NCBI GenBank assembly: GCA_964590435.1 | Contig: CAZPWT010000073.1 | Location: forward strand, 10,102 to 74,101 | Source of the DNA: WSZJ01 sp964590435 | GTDB lineage: Bacteria; Planctomycetota; MHYJ01; WSZJ01 | Length of the DNA: 64,000 nucleotides | Direction of reading: 5' to 3' | Part shown: positions 7,484 to 15,816 of the stretch, in pieces | Layout of the letters: every line of letters begins with the position of its first letter | Position numbering within the stretch: the first letter of the stretch is position 1 | Position numbers and translations under genes: made by a program | The notes under the pieces: generated by a model | What the model was told of the DNA's origin: nothing | Databases searched by the model: none | Seen by the model: only the letters and a program-made list of their open reading frames with translations

Positions 7484-7980
7484 TCGACTCCCCTTCCCCG
7501 CCGCGCGCCCGGCCGATCCTCGCGCCAGCCCTCGAGCGACAGCAGGCGGCGCTTGGTGTCGGTCCCCCCGGGCGCGCTGAAGCCGCCGATCTTCCCGCCG
7601 GCCGCGAGGACGCGGTGGCACGGGACCAGCACCGGCACCGGGTTCTTCTTGAGAGCGTTCCCGACGGCCCTCGCGGCCCCGGGCCGCCCGGCACGCACCG
7701 CCAGGTCGGCATAGGACAGGGTCTCGCCCGGGCTGGTTTTGCGAAGCGCCTCGAAGACGCGCTTTTCGAAGCTCGAGACGCTGCCCAGGTCGACCGGGAG
7801 GTCGAACCGGACGGTGCGGCCGGCGAGGTGTTCCTGGATCGACTGCGCGGCGCGGCGGATTTCCGGGGGCGGCGTGTCCTCCTCGCCCGCGGCGGCGGGG
7901 GGCAGCTCGACGCGCGTGATTCCGCGGTCAGACCACTGGATCGCGAAACGGCCCCAGGGGGTGGTAAACGAATGGCGCAT
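7480..7980 (-). CDS. ogt: Methylated-DNA--protein-cysteine methyltransferase
   Basis: A 166-aa suicide DNA-repair protein that transfers the alkyl group from O6-alkylguanine to its own cysteine. The active site 'VPVLVPCHRVLAAGGKIGGF' is intact (PCHRV), as is the helix-turn-helix segment 'TLSYADLAVRAGRPGAARAVGNAL' containing the arginine finger. The N-terminal domain is short. The ATG at 7980 was chosen because it gives the usual family length; an in-frame upstream start would add a non-conserved leader. It is divergently arranged from the gene at 8155 and coupled to the small ORF at 7483. Confidence 0.92.
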   Translation of the reverse strand: MRHSFTTPWGRFAIQWSDRGITRVELPPAAAGEEDTPPPEIRRAAQSIQEHLAGRTVRFDLPVDLGSVSSFEKRVFEALRKTSPGETLSYADLAVRAGRPGAARAVGNALKKNPVPVLVPCHRVLAAGGKIGGFSAPGGTDTKRRLLSLEGWREDRPGARRGRGVE

Positions 7981-8154
7981 CGGCGACTCCTCGCAGGTGG
8001 ATGACCCCGGCATTTTGACCGAGGCGGGCCCGGCGGGCGAGGGCGATTCCGGATTTCGGCGAGCCGGAATCCCGCCGGCGTCGTCCAAGAGGAGGCCGAC
8101 CTAAGGCCCCGATCGCGTATCCTCTCAGCCGGTTCCCCATTCCAAGGACAAGCC

Positions 8155-8898
8155 ATGCAAAAGAGCCTTCTCGCACCGCTCATCCTCGGCGCCGCCGTGC
8201 TCGCCCTCCTCGCGCTTCAGGTCAGCACCTCCATGAGGATCACGAAGCTCCAGGAGCAGATCGCGAAGCTCGAGGAGCGTCCCGGCGGCGGCGGAGCAAC
8301 CGTCGCTTCGGCTGATGGCGGGCGGAGCAGCGCCGGCGGGAGCGACCCGGCGCGGGAGGGAAGCGCCCACGCGGACGGCGGGGGGCGCGGGTCGGATGCT
8401 CCGGCGGTCCCGGCGGCCGGGCCGGGCGACCCGGGTCCGGGAGGCTCGAGAAAGCCCGTCCTGCGGACCGCCGACGGCCCGATCACCGAGAAGGACATCG
8501 AGGCGCTGATCGAGAAGAAACTGGCCGAGCACGACAAGAAGAACCCGCTCGCCCAGATCATGAACTTCGAGGACCCGCTGGTCGTGATGGAGCGCGAGCT
8601 CAAGCTGTCGCCGATCCAGAAGACGCGCATCCAGCAGCACTTCAAGGAGCGCGACGACGCCATGATGGAGCTGTGGCAGACAGAGGAAGCGCGGAAGGAC
8701 TGGCGCGGGACGGAGGAGAAGGCGGGAGAGCTGCGGAAGAAGTGCGAGGAATCGGTGAAGCGGGAGCTGGACCTGGCGCAGCAGGAGAAGTACGAGGAGT
8801 TGAAGAAGGCGGGGAAGATCAGCGACTTCGGCGGCGGCGGGATGTCGATCATGATCGGCGGGTCGAAGGACTCGACGGACCCGGCGGACGGCAAGTAG
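8155..8898 (+). CDS. Membrane-anchored periplasmic protein with LTXXQ/CpxP-like helical domain
   Basis: A 247-aa protein with an N-terminal hydrophobic anchor (about residues 5-23), a short coiled coil ('ITKLQEQIAKLEE'), a long Gly/Ser/Asp-rich low-complexity linker (about 45-100), then a helical domain (about 110-225). This contains 'LKLSPIQKTRIQQHFKERD', the same logic as the 'L(S/T)xxQxxxI' helix of CpxP/Spy-type and zinc-resistance-associated proteins. It may be a periplasmic chaperone or sensor. A strong GC hairpin follows its stop codon. Confidence 0.6.
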   Translation: MQKSLLAPLILGAAVLALLALQVSTSMRITKLQEQIAKLEERPGGGGATVASADGGRSSAGGSDPAREGSAHADGGGRGSDAPAVPAAGPGDPGPGGSRKPVLRTADGPITEKDIEALIEKKLAEHDKKNPLAQIMNFEDPLVVMERELKLSPIQKTRIQQHFKERDDAMMELWQTEEARKDWRGTEEKAGELRKKCEESVKRELDLAQQEKYEELKKAGKISDFGGGGMSIMIGGSKDSTDPADGK

Positions 8899-8912
8899 CC
8901 GCGAGAACAGAA

Positions 8913-8943
8913 CGGCCGCCGGGCGATCCCCGCCCGGCGGCCG
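8913..8943. terminator. Hairpin between convergent genes
   Basis: A perfect 13-bp stem, CGGCCGCCGGGCG with CGCCCGGCGGCCG, closes a 5-nt loop (ATCCC). It lies 14 nt after the stop at 8898 and 15 nt before the end of the convergent gene at 8959. No T-tract follows on the plus strand beyond GATTGTATT, so termination may be Rho-assisted. Confidence 0.7.
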
Positions 8944-8958
8944 ATTGTATTGGAACCG

Positions 8959-10110
8959 CTACTTTCCCTGCCGGCCGTTCCCCGCGCCCATTCCGGGCGG
9001 CATCATCCGCCCTTCCGAAGTGGTGAACGAGATCGTGACCTTGGCCCCCTCCTGCCCGGTCACCTCGATCGTGTACTTCGACCCGAACTTCAGCGGCTGC
9101 TTGGCTGCGTAGATCATCGGGATCGTCTGGATTTCGTAGAGATCCACCGGTTGTCCGTCGGGGTCCAGCAGACGGACGACGGCTTTCTTGGGTTTGCCGC
9201 GCAGGAATTCGACGGAAAAGAGGGTCCCGGACTGGGTTTCTCCGAATTTTGCGAGGGGGTTCGGGCCCTCGCCGCCGAAGACCGGCGAGATGTCGGTATC
9301 GCCGTCGCCGGGGAAGCTGATGACGTCGCCGAGGGCCTGTCCGCCGCCGCCGCCGGCGGCCTTGCAGGACCACCACCCGTAAGGGGGCAGGCCGCCGAAG
9401 CAGACGCGGGAACAGTTGCGGTTGAGCACCGGGTCGCGGTGGTACGCGGAACCGAGCCAGCCGTCCATGCAACCCTCGGCCGACCCGCCGCCGAGGATGC
9501 CGCGTGCCGCGGACGCACCTTCATTCGTGTACCCCGGCAGCTTCGGATCCTCGTTGTGCGCGCCGAGCCCCGCCGTGGACGGGTTGTCTTTGTTCATGGC
9601 AAGGTACCGGCCGTGCATGTACCCGCCCATCGACCCGGACCAGTCGGCCATCACCGGCGACAGCTTGCAGAACTTGCGCCGCTTGTTCAGGTGCCGGATC
9701 CCGTTCGCCACGTGCGACCACGACCCGAACCACCCCGCCAGGATCTCCGCGTCCTCCTTGTACGGCGCCTCCAGCTTCCCCACCGCCTCCGTGTAGATCG
9801 CCGCCAGCTTGTCGCCGGCCTCGCTCCACGCCTTCAGCAGCTCTTCGTGCCTCTCGTCTCCCGGCCAGGCTGTCGCGATCCCCGCCGGCTTGATTTCCTT
9901 TTCCGGCTCGAAAATCCGCTTCAGCACCCCGTCGCAATCGTCCACTTCGCCCTTGAAGCCGTTCTTCGCCATCAGTTCGCGAAGCTTGCCGACCTCTTCG
10001 GCCGCCTGCTTGCGGGCGGCCTGCAGGGGCGCATCGGGCGGCGGGGGTTTGCCCTGGGCGAACGCCGGGGCAGCGAGGGCGAGAAAGAAGGCAACGGCGG
10101 CGCGCGTCAT
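8959..10110 (-). CDS. Secreted CAP/SCP-like domain protein
   Basis: A 383-aa protein with a signal peptide (MTRAAVAFFLALAAPAFA). After a helical N-terminal part the central region (about residues 110-240) has features of the CAP/SCP fold. These are a histidine motif 'GLGAHNEDP', paired cysteines ('AEGCMDGWLGSAYHRD', 'LNRNCSRVCFGG') and 'YHRDPVLN', where CAP proteins have the HxxxI/L segment. The C-terminal 120 residues look like an Ig-like/fibronectin-like domain ending in a Gly/Met-rich tail. CAP proteins of bacteria are mostly uncharacterised. The ATG at 10110 heads the signal peptide. Confidence 0.65.
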   Translation of the reverse strand: MTRAAVAFFLALAAPAFAQGKPPPPDAPLQAARKQAAEEVGKLRELMAKNGFKGEVDDCDGVLKRIFEPEKEIKPAGIATAWPGDERHEELLKAWSEAGDKLAAIYTEAVGKLEAPYKEDAEILAGWFGSWSHVANGIRHLNKRRKFCKLSPVMADWSGSMGGYMHGRYLAMNKDNPSTAGLGAHNEDPKLPGYTNEGASAARGILGGGSAEGCMDGWLGSAYHRDPVLNRNCSRVCFGGLPPYGWWSCKAAGGGGGQALGDVISFPGDGDTDISPVFGGEGPNPLAKFGETQSGTLFSVEFLRGKPKKAVVRLLDPDGQPVDLYEIQTIPMIYAAKQPLKFGSKYTIEVTGQEGAKVTISFTTSEGRMMPPGMGAGNGRQGK

Positions 10111-10289
10111 GAAAGAACCTCCGCGAATCAATGAGGGGGGTGCCTGACGGGCGCCCGGTGAGGGTGGGCGTCGGGTGGAATGCTGTCACGCGGGCGGGTC
10201 CCATGCAAGCGCAAGTTGACTCGCGAGGTCATGTATCCCGGCGCAAGGCGCTTCTTTGCCTCTCGACGCTTCCCCCGTACCATCCCTCC

Positions 10290-11408
10290 ATGCCTCCCGA
10301 ATCCCAGCCCGGCCTCCCCGGCTTCCGCCGCGACTTCGGCGCTTTCGACAAGGCCGCCGAGGAACTCCTCCAGAAACTCGGCATCACCGCCAACGCCGAC
10401 CTCGTCCGCGAGCTCGTGGTCACGGCCCTCCGCCTTTCCGACGACCAGGCTGAGCGTGGAGACGTCAAGATCGTCTCGAGCGCGATCAAGGAATTGCGCT
10501 ACGCGTTCAAGACCTTCGCGCCCTGGAAGACGGTGCGCAAGGTATCGATTTTCGGGAGCGCGCGGACGCCGCGCGAAAACTCGTCCTACAAGCAGGCCGC
10601 GGAGTTCGCGAAGGAGATGGCCGCGCGCGGCTTCATGATCATCACCGGCGCCGGTGGCGGCATCATGCGCGCCGGGAACGAGGGCGCCGGCGCCGAGAGG
10701 TCGTTCGGCGTCAACATCCGCCTCCCGTTCGAGCAGCGCGCCAACACCATCATCACGGGCGACAAGAAGCTCGTCACCTTCCGCTACTTCTTCACGCGCA
10801 AGCTCATGTTCCTCAAGGAAGCCGACGGCGTCGCGTTCTTCCCCGGCGGCTTCGGGACGATGGACGAGATGTACGAAACCCTCACCCTCGTCCAGACCGG
10901 CAAAACCGTCCCCATCCCCCTCGTCATGGTCGATGCCCCCGGCGGCACTTTCTGGGCCGACTGGCACGGTTTCGTCGAGCGCCTCATCTACCGCGGGCTC
11001 GTCAGCGAAGAGGACAACAAGCTCTTCAAGGTGGCCTACTCCGTCAAGGAGGCCGCCGACGAGATCTGCGGCTTCTACCGGAACTACAACTCGTCGCGCT
11101 ACGTGAAAAGCCGCTTCATAATCCGCATGAACGCTCCCCTCTCGGCGGAGACGGTGGCGCGGCTGAAGAAGGACTTCGTGGACATCCACGGGGGCGACCT
11201 CGAGCTGACGACGGTGCACCCGGACGAGATCCACGAGGAGCGGGTGGCGCACCTCCCGCGGCTGGCGATGAACTTCAATCGCCGGAACCAGGGGCGGCTG
11301 CGCGAGCTGATCGACATTATCAACCGCGAGCCGGGGGTGGAGGCCGAAGCGGCGCAGAGGACGACGGGGCCGGCGGACGACGACGTGGGCGGCGCGACCG
11401 GGGAATAG
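10290..11408 (+). CDS. LOG-family protein (nucleoside 5'-monophosphate phosphoribohydrolase-like)
   Basis: A 372-aa protein. The Rossmann core (about residues 90-260) has 'SIFGSAR', 'ITGAGGGIMRAGNEGA' and the catalytic signature 'PGGFGTMDE' of the LOG / former lysine-decarboxylase family, which cleave the N-glycosidic bond of nucleoside monophosphates. It is longer than the roughly 190-aa cytokinin-type LOG proteins because of N-terminal helices (about 1-85) and a C-terminal extension (about 270-372), more like the long bacterial PpnN-type. The ATG at 10290 is favoured because upstream codons lack conserved sequence. Its substrate (purine or cytokinin-type nucleotide) is not resolvable here. 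Confidence 0.8.
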   Translation: MPPESQPGLPGFRRDFGAFDKAAEELLQKLGITANADLVRELVVTALRLSDDQAERGDVKIVSSAIKELRYAFKTFAPWKTVRKVSIFGSARTPRENSSYKQAAEFAKEMAARGFMIITGAGGGIMRAGNEGAGAERSFGVNIRLPFEQRANTIITGDKKLVTFRYFFTRKLMFLKEADGVAFFPGGFGTMDEMYETLTLVQTGKTVPIPLVMVDAPGGTFWADWHGFVERLIYRGLVSEEDNKLFKVAYSVKEAADEICGFYRNYNSSRYVKSRFIIRMNAPLSAETVARLKKDFVDIHGGDLELTTVHPDEIHEERVAHLPRLAMNFNRRNQGRLRELIDIINREPGVEAEAAQRTTGPADDDVGGATGE

Positions 11409-11479
11409 ACGGCCCGGCGTTGTCCGTTCCCTTTGTGGGCATACAATGGCCCCATTGCCGTCACCTGAAGGAGTCCGTC

Positions 11480-12364
11480 ATGAAGCGCCTCTCCGCACTT
11501 GCGTTCGCCGCCGTTCTTCTCGCCCTCCCCGCCGCCGCCGGCGCCCCGGAGGGCGTGCGCTGGGCCGGCTCCTGGCAGGCAGCGACCGCCGAGGCCGCGG
11601 AGCGCAACGTCCCGATCCTCGTGGTCTTCGTGCGGCAGGACGAGGCCGGACTGGCGATCGAGAAGTCCGTGCTGACCGGGCGCGAGTTCACGGCCGCTTC
11701 CCAGAAATGGGTCACGATCTACTGCAACGAGGACGACAACCAGCCGACGAAGAAAGAGGGGGACAAGGAATTCTCGGCGCTGACCCCGGGGATCACGGTG
11801 GACGCGCACGTGGCGGCGTGGCGGGAGCTGTCGGCGAAGTTCTTCAAGAAGGACGACGCGGACGCCCCGGCTTTCGTGTGGTGCCTGCCTTCGGGCGAGG
11901 AGTTCGGCCGGCACGAGGGGCCGATGGCGTCGCGCGAGGTGACAGCCCGGATGGCGGAGGCGACGAAAAAAGCGGGGCCGGGGCTCGACGCGAAGGACTA
12001 CGTCGACGCGCTGGAGCACCTGAAGGCCGGGAGCGTCGCCGCCGACGCCCGCAAGTTCGCGGAGGCGGTGAAGGAATTCGGCGCCGTTCTCAAGATGTCC
12101 AAGCTCCCGGGCTCGAAGGGGATCGTGAGCCGCGCCCAGGGGGAAATCGACAAGATGGACGCCGCCGGGCGAGCGGCCATGGGTCCCGCAGACGAAGTGA
12201 TCGTCGCGGAGGACTACGCGCGGGCCAAGCAGATCCTGAAGGACGTGATGGAGACGTACAAGGGGCTTCCCTCGGCGAAAGAGGCGGAGAAGAAGTACGA
12301 GGAAGTTTGCGATCTCGAGAAGGCCAAGGCGAAGAAGAAGGTCAGCGGCGACGGGAAACGTTAG
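11480..12364 (+). CDS. Secreted thioredoxin-fold protein
   Basis: 294 aa with a signal peptide (MKRLSALAFAAVLLALPAAAG) and a good Shine-Dalgarno (GAAGGAG). The N-terminal half (about residues 25-160) has a thioredoxin-like arrangement ('WQAATAEAAERNVPILVVF', 'PAFVWCLPSGEEFGRHEG'), but the redox CxxC motif is missing, so it is probably not an oxidoreductase. The C-terminal half is helical ('FAEAVKEFGAVLKMSKLPG', 'DYARAKQILKDVMETYKG'), TPR-like. Function unknown; a periplasmic folding or scaffold role is a guess. Confidence 0.6.
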   Translation: MKRLSALAFAAVLLALPAAAGAPEGVRWAGSWQAATAEAAERNVPILVVFVRQDEAGLAIEKSVLTGREFTAASQKWVTIYCNEDDNQPTKKEGDKEFSALTPGITVDAHVAAWRELSAKFFKKDDADAPAFVWCLPSGEEFGRHEGPMASREVTARMAEATKKAGPGLDAKDYVDALEHLKAGSVAADARKFAEAVKEFGAVLKMSKLPGSKGIVSRAQGEIDKMDAAGRAAMGPADEVIVAEDYARAKQILKDVMETYKGLPSAKEAEKKYEEVCDLEKAKAKKKVSGDGKR

Positions 12365-12387
12365 TGGTTCGACACGCTTGATTCCGT

Positions 12388-12412
12388 GGGTTGCTCACTT
12401 CGGGCGCAACCC
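12388..12412. terminator. Possible hairpin terminator
   Basis: A 7-bp stem, GGGTTGC with GCAACCC, encloses an 11-nt loop in the spacer between the thioredoxin-like gene (stop 12364) and the convergent small gene ending at 12446. No T-run follows, so the call rests on position and stem only. Confidence 0.35.
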
Positions 12413-12445
12413 CCGAAATCGATGCTGACTCACAACGAGTCCCGG

Positions 12446-12793
12446 TCACACGCGCTTCCCGAACAGCGCCTGGATCCGCGCCTCGAGGGCCGGCATGAGC
12501 AGCCCGCGGAATTCCTCCACGCTTTCGCCGCGGTAGCCGCGCAACTTTTCCCCGACGACCGCGTTCGCCTGCGTCAGGATGGCCAGCGGGTCCATGTTGC
12601 CCGCGATTTTCTCGGCTTGCGGGATCGCCTCGATCCGCTCGATCACCCACCGCGAGACCCCCATCACGAGCCGCAGGTTCGCTTTCCTGTCCTCCGCGCG
12701 CATCGCGGCAAAAAGCCCGCCGTCCGCCGCCGTCAGTTCCGGCTGCAGGTACACCTTCTTCTTGTAGAGCTCGAATGCGGCGGCCGCTTCCAC
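12446..12793 (-). CDS. Small helical hypothetical protein
   Basis: A 115-aa protein from a GTG start, largely alpha-helical (LYKKKVYLQPEL..., 'SRWVIERIEAIPQAEKIAG', 'SVEEFRGLLMPALEARIQALFG'). It has no signal peptide or recognisable domain. It lies 22 nt downstream of the hybrid kinase gene on the same strand, so it may be the last gene of that transcript. Not recognised. Confidence 0.55.
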   Translation of the reverse strand: MEAAAAFELYKKKVYLQPELTAADGGLFAAMRAEDRKANLRLVMGVSRWVIERIEAIPQAEKIAGNMDPLAILTQANAVVGEKLRGYRGESVEEFRGLLMPALEARIQALFGKRV

Positions 12794-12815
12794 GAGATTC
12801 TCCTACGCCGCCCGT

Positions 12816-15716
12816 TCAGGGCCGCGGCTTTTCCAGGACGTCGCGCACCTTTTCGCCGAGCGTGCGGGGGGTGAACGGCTTGGACAGGAACTCGACCGAG
12901 CCGTCGAGGACGCCGTGCTGGCCGAGGGCGTCGTCGGTGTAGCCGGAGATGTAGAGGATGCGCATCGAGGGGCGAGCCCGGGCGATCTGGGAGGCGACTT
13001 CGGGGCCGCTGGGGCCGGGCATGACGACGTCGGAAACGAGAAGGTGGATTTCGCCCGGGTGGGCGGCCGCGGTGCGGATGGCGGAGGTGCCTTCCGCGGC
13101 TTCGAGGACTGTGTAGCCAAGCGCCCGGAGCGCACGGGCGATCAGCATGCGCAGCGGATCCTCGTCCTCCACGACCAGGATGGTCTCCGGCCCGCGGGGC
13201 GCCGCACGCGGCGGCTCGGGCGCGGGCACGATTCCCGTCTCCTCGACACAGGGCAGGTCGATCTCGAACGAGGCCCCCTCCCCGGAAGCGCTTCGCACGT
13301 GGATCCGCCCGCCGCTCTGCTGGACGATGCCGTAGACGGTGGCGAGGCCGAGACCCGTTCCCCGGCCGCGGTCCTTCGTCGTGAAGAACGGCTCGAACAG
13401 GTGAGCGATCACGTCCGCGCTCATGCCGACGCCCGTATCCGAGACGGTGAGACGCGCGAACACCGCCGGCGCTTCGAGCACCCCCGGCGCCGCCGCCACC
13501 GCGACCGCCGCGACCCGCGCCGTGCGCAGCCGGAGCGTCCCCTTCCCCGCCATCGCGTCGCGCGCATTCACCGCCAGGTTCACGATCACCTGTTCGAGCT
13601 GGCTCCGGTCGGCACGCACCCGCCCGGCATCCGCCGCCAGCTCCATCTCCAGCCGGATGTTCTCGCCGATCAGCCGCCGAAGCAGCTTCTCCGTGTCCGT
13701 CACCACGGCGTTCAGCTCCAGCACCTGCGGCTGAAGCACCTGCTTGCGGCTGAACGCCAGCAACTGCCGCGTCAGCCCCGACGCGCGCTCGCCCGCTTTC
13801 AGGATCTCGTCCATCTCGCGATACGTCGGGTCATCCTCGGCGAGACGGTCGCGCGCCAGCTCCGCATACCCGACGATCGCGGTAAGCAGGTTGTTGAAGT
13901 CGTGCGCGACGCCGCCGGCCAGCCGGCCGATCGCCTCCATCTTCGTCGTCTGCCGCAGGCTCTCTTCCATCTGCCGCAGCTTCACGCGCTCCTGCCGGCG
14001 CTCTTCCTCCACCCCGATCGCGCTCGCCACGATTCCCATGTAGCGCGCGTCCTCCCGGCTCGGCTCCACCGTCCCGGCGAACCCCATGACAAGGCTCCCG
14101 TGCGCCTCGCCGCCGCTCCAGACGACCCTTCCCGTCAGCGTCGCCTGCGGGCCGCGCAGGACGTTCGGGTTCGTGTCCCCGTGCCGGCCGAGTGGCCGCC
14201 CGCCCCCGACCACCAGGTCCGTCCTCGCGGAACCCAGGACCTGCTTCCCGAAGGCCAATAGCGGGCTTCCCGGGGTCGCGTGCCCCTCGGGGACCCGCCA
14301 CTGGGCCGCGGGCACGAGCGACTCCTTGCCCTCCACCAGGTACACGGCCCAGAGCGCATCCATCGCCTGGCCGCAGTACGCCACCAGCCGGTCGATGTTC
14401 GCGGCCGGATCCGGCCCGAACGTGAGGAAGCAGTCGCTCAGCCGCGCCAGGCGCTCCTCCGCCCTCCGCCGCCCCGTCATGTCCCGAACCGCCCCCAACC
14501 GCGCCGGCCGGCCCTGCCAGCGGTAGTTGTAGCCGACGACTTCCCCGTGGAAACGCGTGCCGTCCTTGCGCAGCCCGACGATCTCGTACACCCCTTCGAT
14601 CCCGGCGGCCGCGCGCCGTCGCAACTCTTCCCGGATCTCGGGAACCGCCAGTTCGAAGACGCTCTTCCCGATGAGTTCCTCGCGCGCGTACCCGAACACC
14701 GCGGCAATCCCGGGACTTACCTCCCGGATGACGCCGCCTTCCTGGATCATGAAGCCGTTGTAGACGTTTTCGACGATCTTCCTGAAGTGCTCTTCACTCC
14801 GGAGGAGCTCGCCCTCGACTTTTCGACGCAGGAACGCCTGCCCGAACTGGGCAGCGATGGCGGCGACGGTGTTGAGGAGGCGTGCATCATCCGTGCGGGG
14901 GGCACGCATGAGGAATTCGATGATGGCGACGACCTCGTTGCCTGCGAGGACGGGGAAGAAGAGTCCGCCACGGAGGCCCGCAGCTGCGGCGGGGGCCGCG
15001 CGGCGGAAGCGGGGATCGGCGCTGAGGTCGGCGCAGAGGATGGGGCGACGTTCGCGGTAGGCATCCCAGAGCAGGCCGACTCCGAACTCGGTGTCGGCGC
15101 GTACGCCGGCCTCGCGGAACGAAGCAAGGGAAGGATCGCGGAACCACGACGGGCCGGGATCAAGGCGCTGGCCGGCGTTGTCAGGGAGCCAGGCTTGGCC
15201 GAAGTCCCATCCGGTAAACGCGCAGATTTCGCGGAGTGCATGCTCCAGGGCGTGGTTGAAATCCTCGGCTTGCCCCACGGCGAGCGACACCGCCGTCAGG
15301 AGACGGCTCTCTTCCTCGACGCGCTTGCGCTCGATGGCGCTCCGGACGCGGCGGGCGAGGAAGCTGGCGTTGATCTTCCCGCGGACCACGTAGTCCTGGG
15401 CGCCCGCCCGGATGAAATCGGCGCTCAGCGCGGAGTCTTCGGGATCGACGAGGATCAGGATCGGGACAAGCGGGGCGCGGGCCCTCATGGCGGCGACGGC
15501 GGCCGGGCCGTGCAGGTCGGGCAGGTCGAGGCTCAGGAGAAGTGCCCCGACGCCCCCGGTCGTGAGGCGGGCGATCGCCTCGGCGACCGTCGAAACGACC
15601 TCGAGGTGCAGGGATCGCTCCCCCGACTCCGCGAGCCTGCTGCGAATCTCGGCGGCAGCGGTGGCGGCGCCCTCGACGAGCAGCACGTTGATCAGGCGGG
15701 TGGAGGGAGTATCCAT
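12816..15716 (-). CDS. Hybrid sensor histidine kinase (pseudo-receiver-GAF-PAS-GAF-HisKA-HATPase-receiver)
   Basis: 966 aa, cytosolic. The N-terminal receiver-like domain (about residues 9-130) has 'LLLSLDLPDLHG', in which the aspartate normally phosphorylated (DLxLPD) is Ser, and the first acidic pair is also lost (VLLVEGA), so it is a pseudo-receiver. Then come a GAF domain (about 140-300), PAS (about 310-430, 'FRKIVENVYNGFMIQEGG'), a second GAF-like domain (about 440-600), HisKA with H-box 'LAGGVAHDFNNLLTAI', HATPase_c ('NLAVNARDAM', 'DTGVGM', 'GTGLGLATVYG') and a C-terminal receiver with intact 'VVEDED', 'LLVSDVVMPG' and K in 'LSKPF'. The start ATG at 15716 heads the domain. The stimulus is unknown. 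Confidence 0.88.
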   Translation of the reverse strand: MDTPSTRLINVLLVEGAATAAAEIRSRLAESGERSLHLEVVSTVAEAIARLTTGGVGALLLSLDLPDLHGPAAVAAMRARAPLVPILILVDPEDSALSADFIRAGAQDYVVRGKINASFLARRVRSAIERKRVEEESRLLTAVSLAVGQAEDFNHALEHALREICAFTGWDFGQAWLPDNAGQRLDPGPSWFRDPSLASFREAGVRADTEFGVGLLWDAYRERRPILCADLSADPRFRRAAPAAAAGLRGGLFFPVLAGNEVVAIIEFLMRAPRTDDARLLNTVAAIAAQFGQAFLRRKVEGELLRSEEHFRKIVENVYNGFMIQEGGVIREVSPGIAAVFGYAREELIGKSVFELAVPEIREELRRRAAAGIEGVYEIVGLRKDGTRFHGEVVGYNYRWQGRPARLGAVRDMTGRRRAEERLARLSDCFLTFGPDPAANIDRLVAYCGQAMDALWAVYLVEGKESLVPAAQWRVPEGHATPGSPLLAFGKQVLGSARTDLVVGGGRPLGRHGDTNPNVLRGPQATLTGRVVWSGGEAHGSLVMGFAGTVEPSREDARYMGIVASAIGVEEERRQERVKLRQMEESLRQTTKMEAIGRLAGGVAHDFNNLLTAIVGYAELARDRLAEDDPTYREMDEILKAGERASGLTRQLLAFSRKQVLQPQVLELNAVVTDTEKLLRRLIGENIRLEMELAADAGRVRADRSQLEQVIVNLAVNARDAMAGKGTLRLRTARVAAVAVAAAPGVLEAPAVFARLTVSDTGVGMSADVIAHLFEPFFTTKDRGRGTGLGLATVYGIVQQSGGRIHVRSASGEGASFEIDLPCVEETGIVPAPEPPRAAPRGPETILVVEDEDPLRMLIARALRALGYTVLEAAEGTSAIRTAAAHPGEIHLLVSDVVMPGPSGPEVASQIARARPSMRILYISGYTDDALGQHGVLDGSVEFLSKPFTPRTLGEKVRDVLEKPRP

Positions 15717-15781
15717 GGTGAACTGCGATCCGGAACGATCATACGCTTGCCGTCGAAACTTCCGGCGTCCAAAGCGACGCA

Positions 15782-15805
15782 CCCCGCCCCTGGCACGGGG
15801 CGGGG
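15782..15805 (-). terminator. GC hairpin downstream of the fadJ-like gene
   Basis: A 9-bp stem, CCCCGCCCC with GGGGCGGGG, closes a TGGCAC loop 12 nt beyond the stop of the minus-strand fusion gene at 15817. There is no T-tract. It also sits just upstream of the kinase gene start. Confidence 0.5.
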
Positions 15806-15816
15806 AGGAAGATCTC

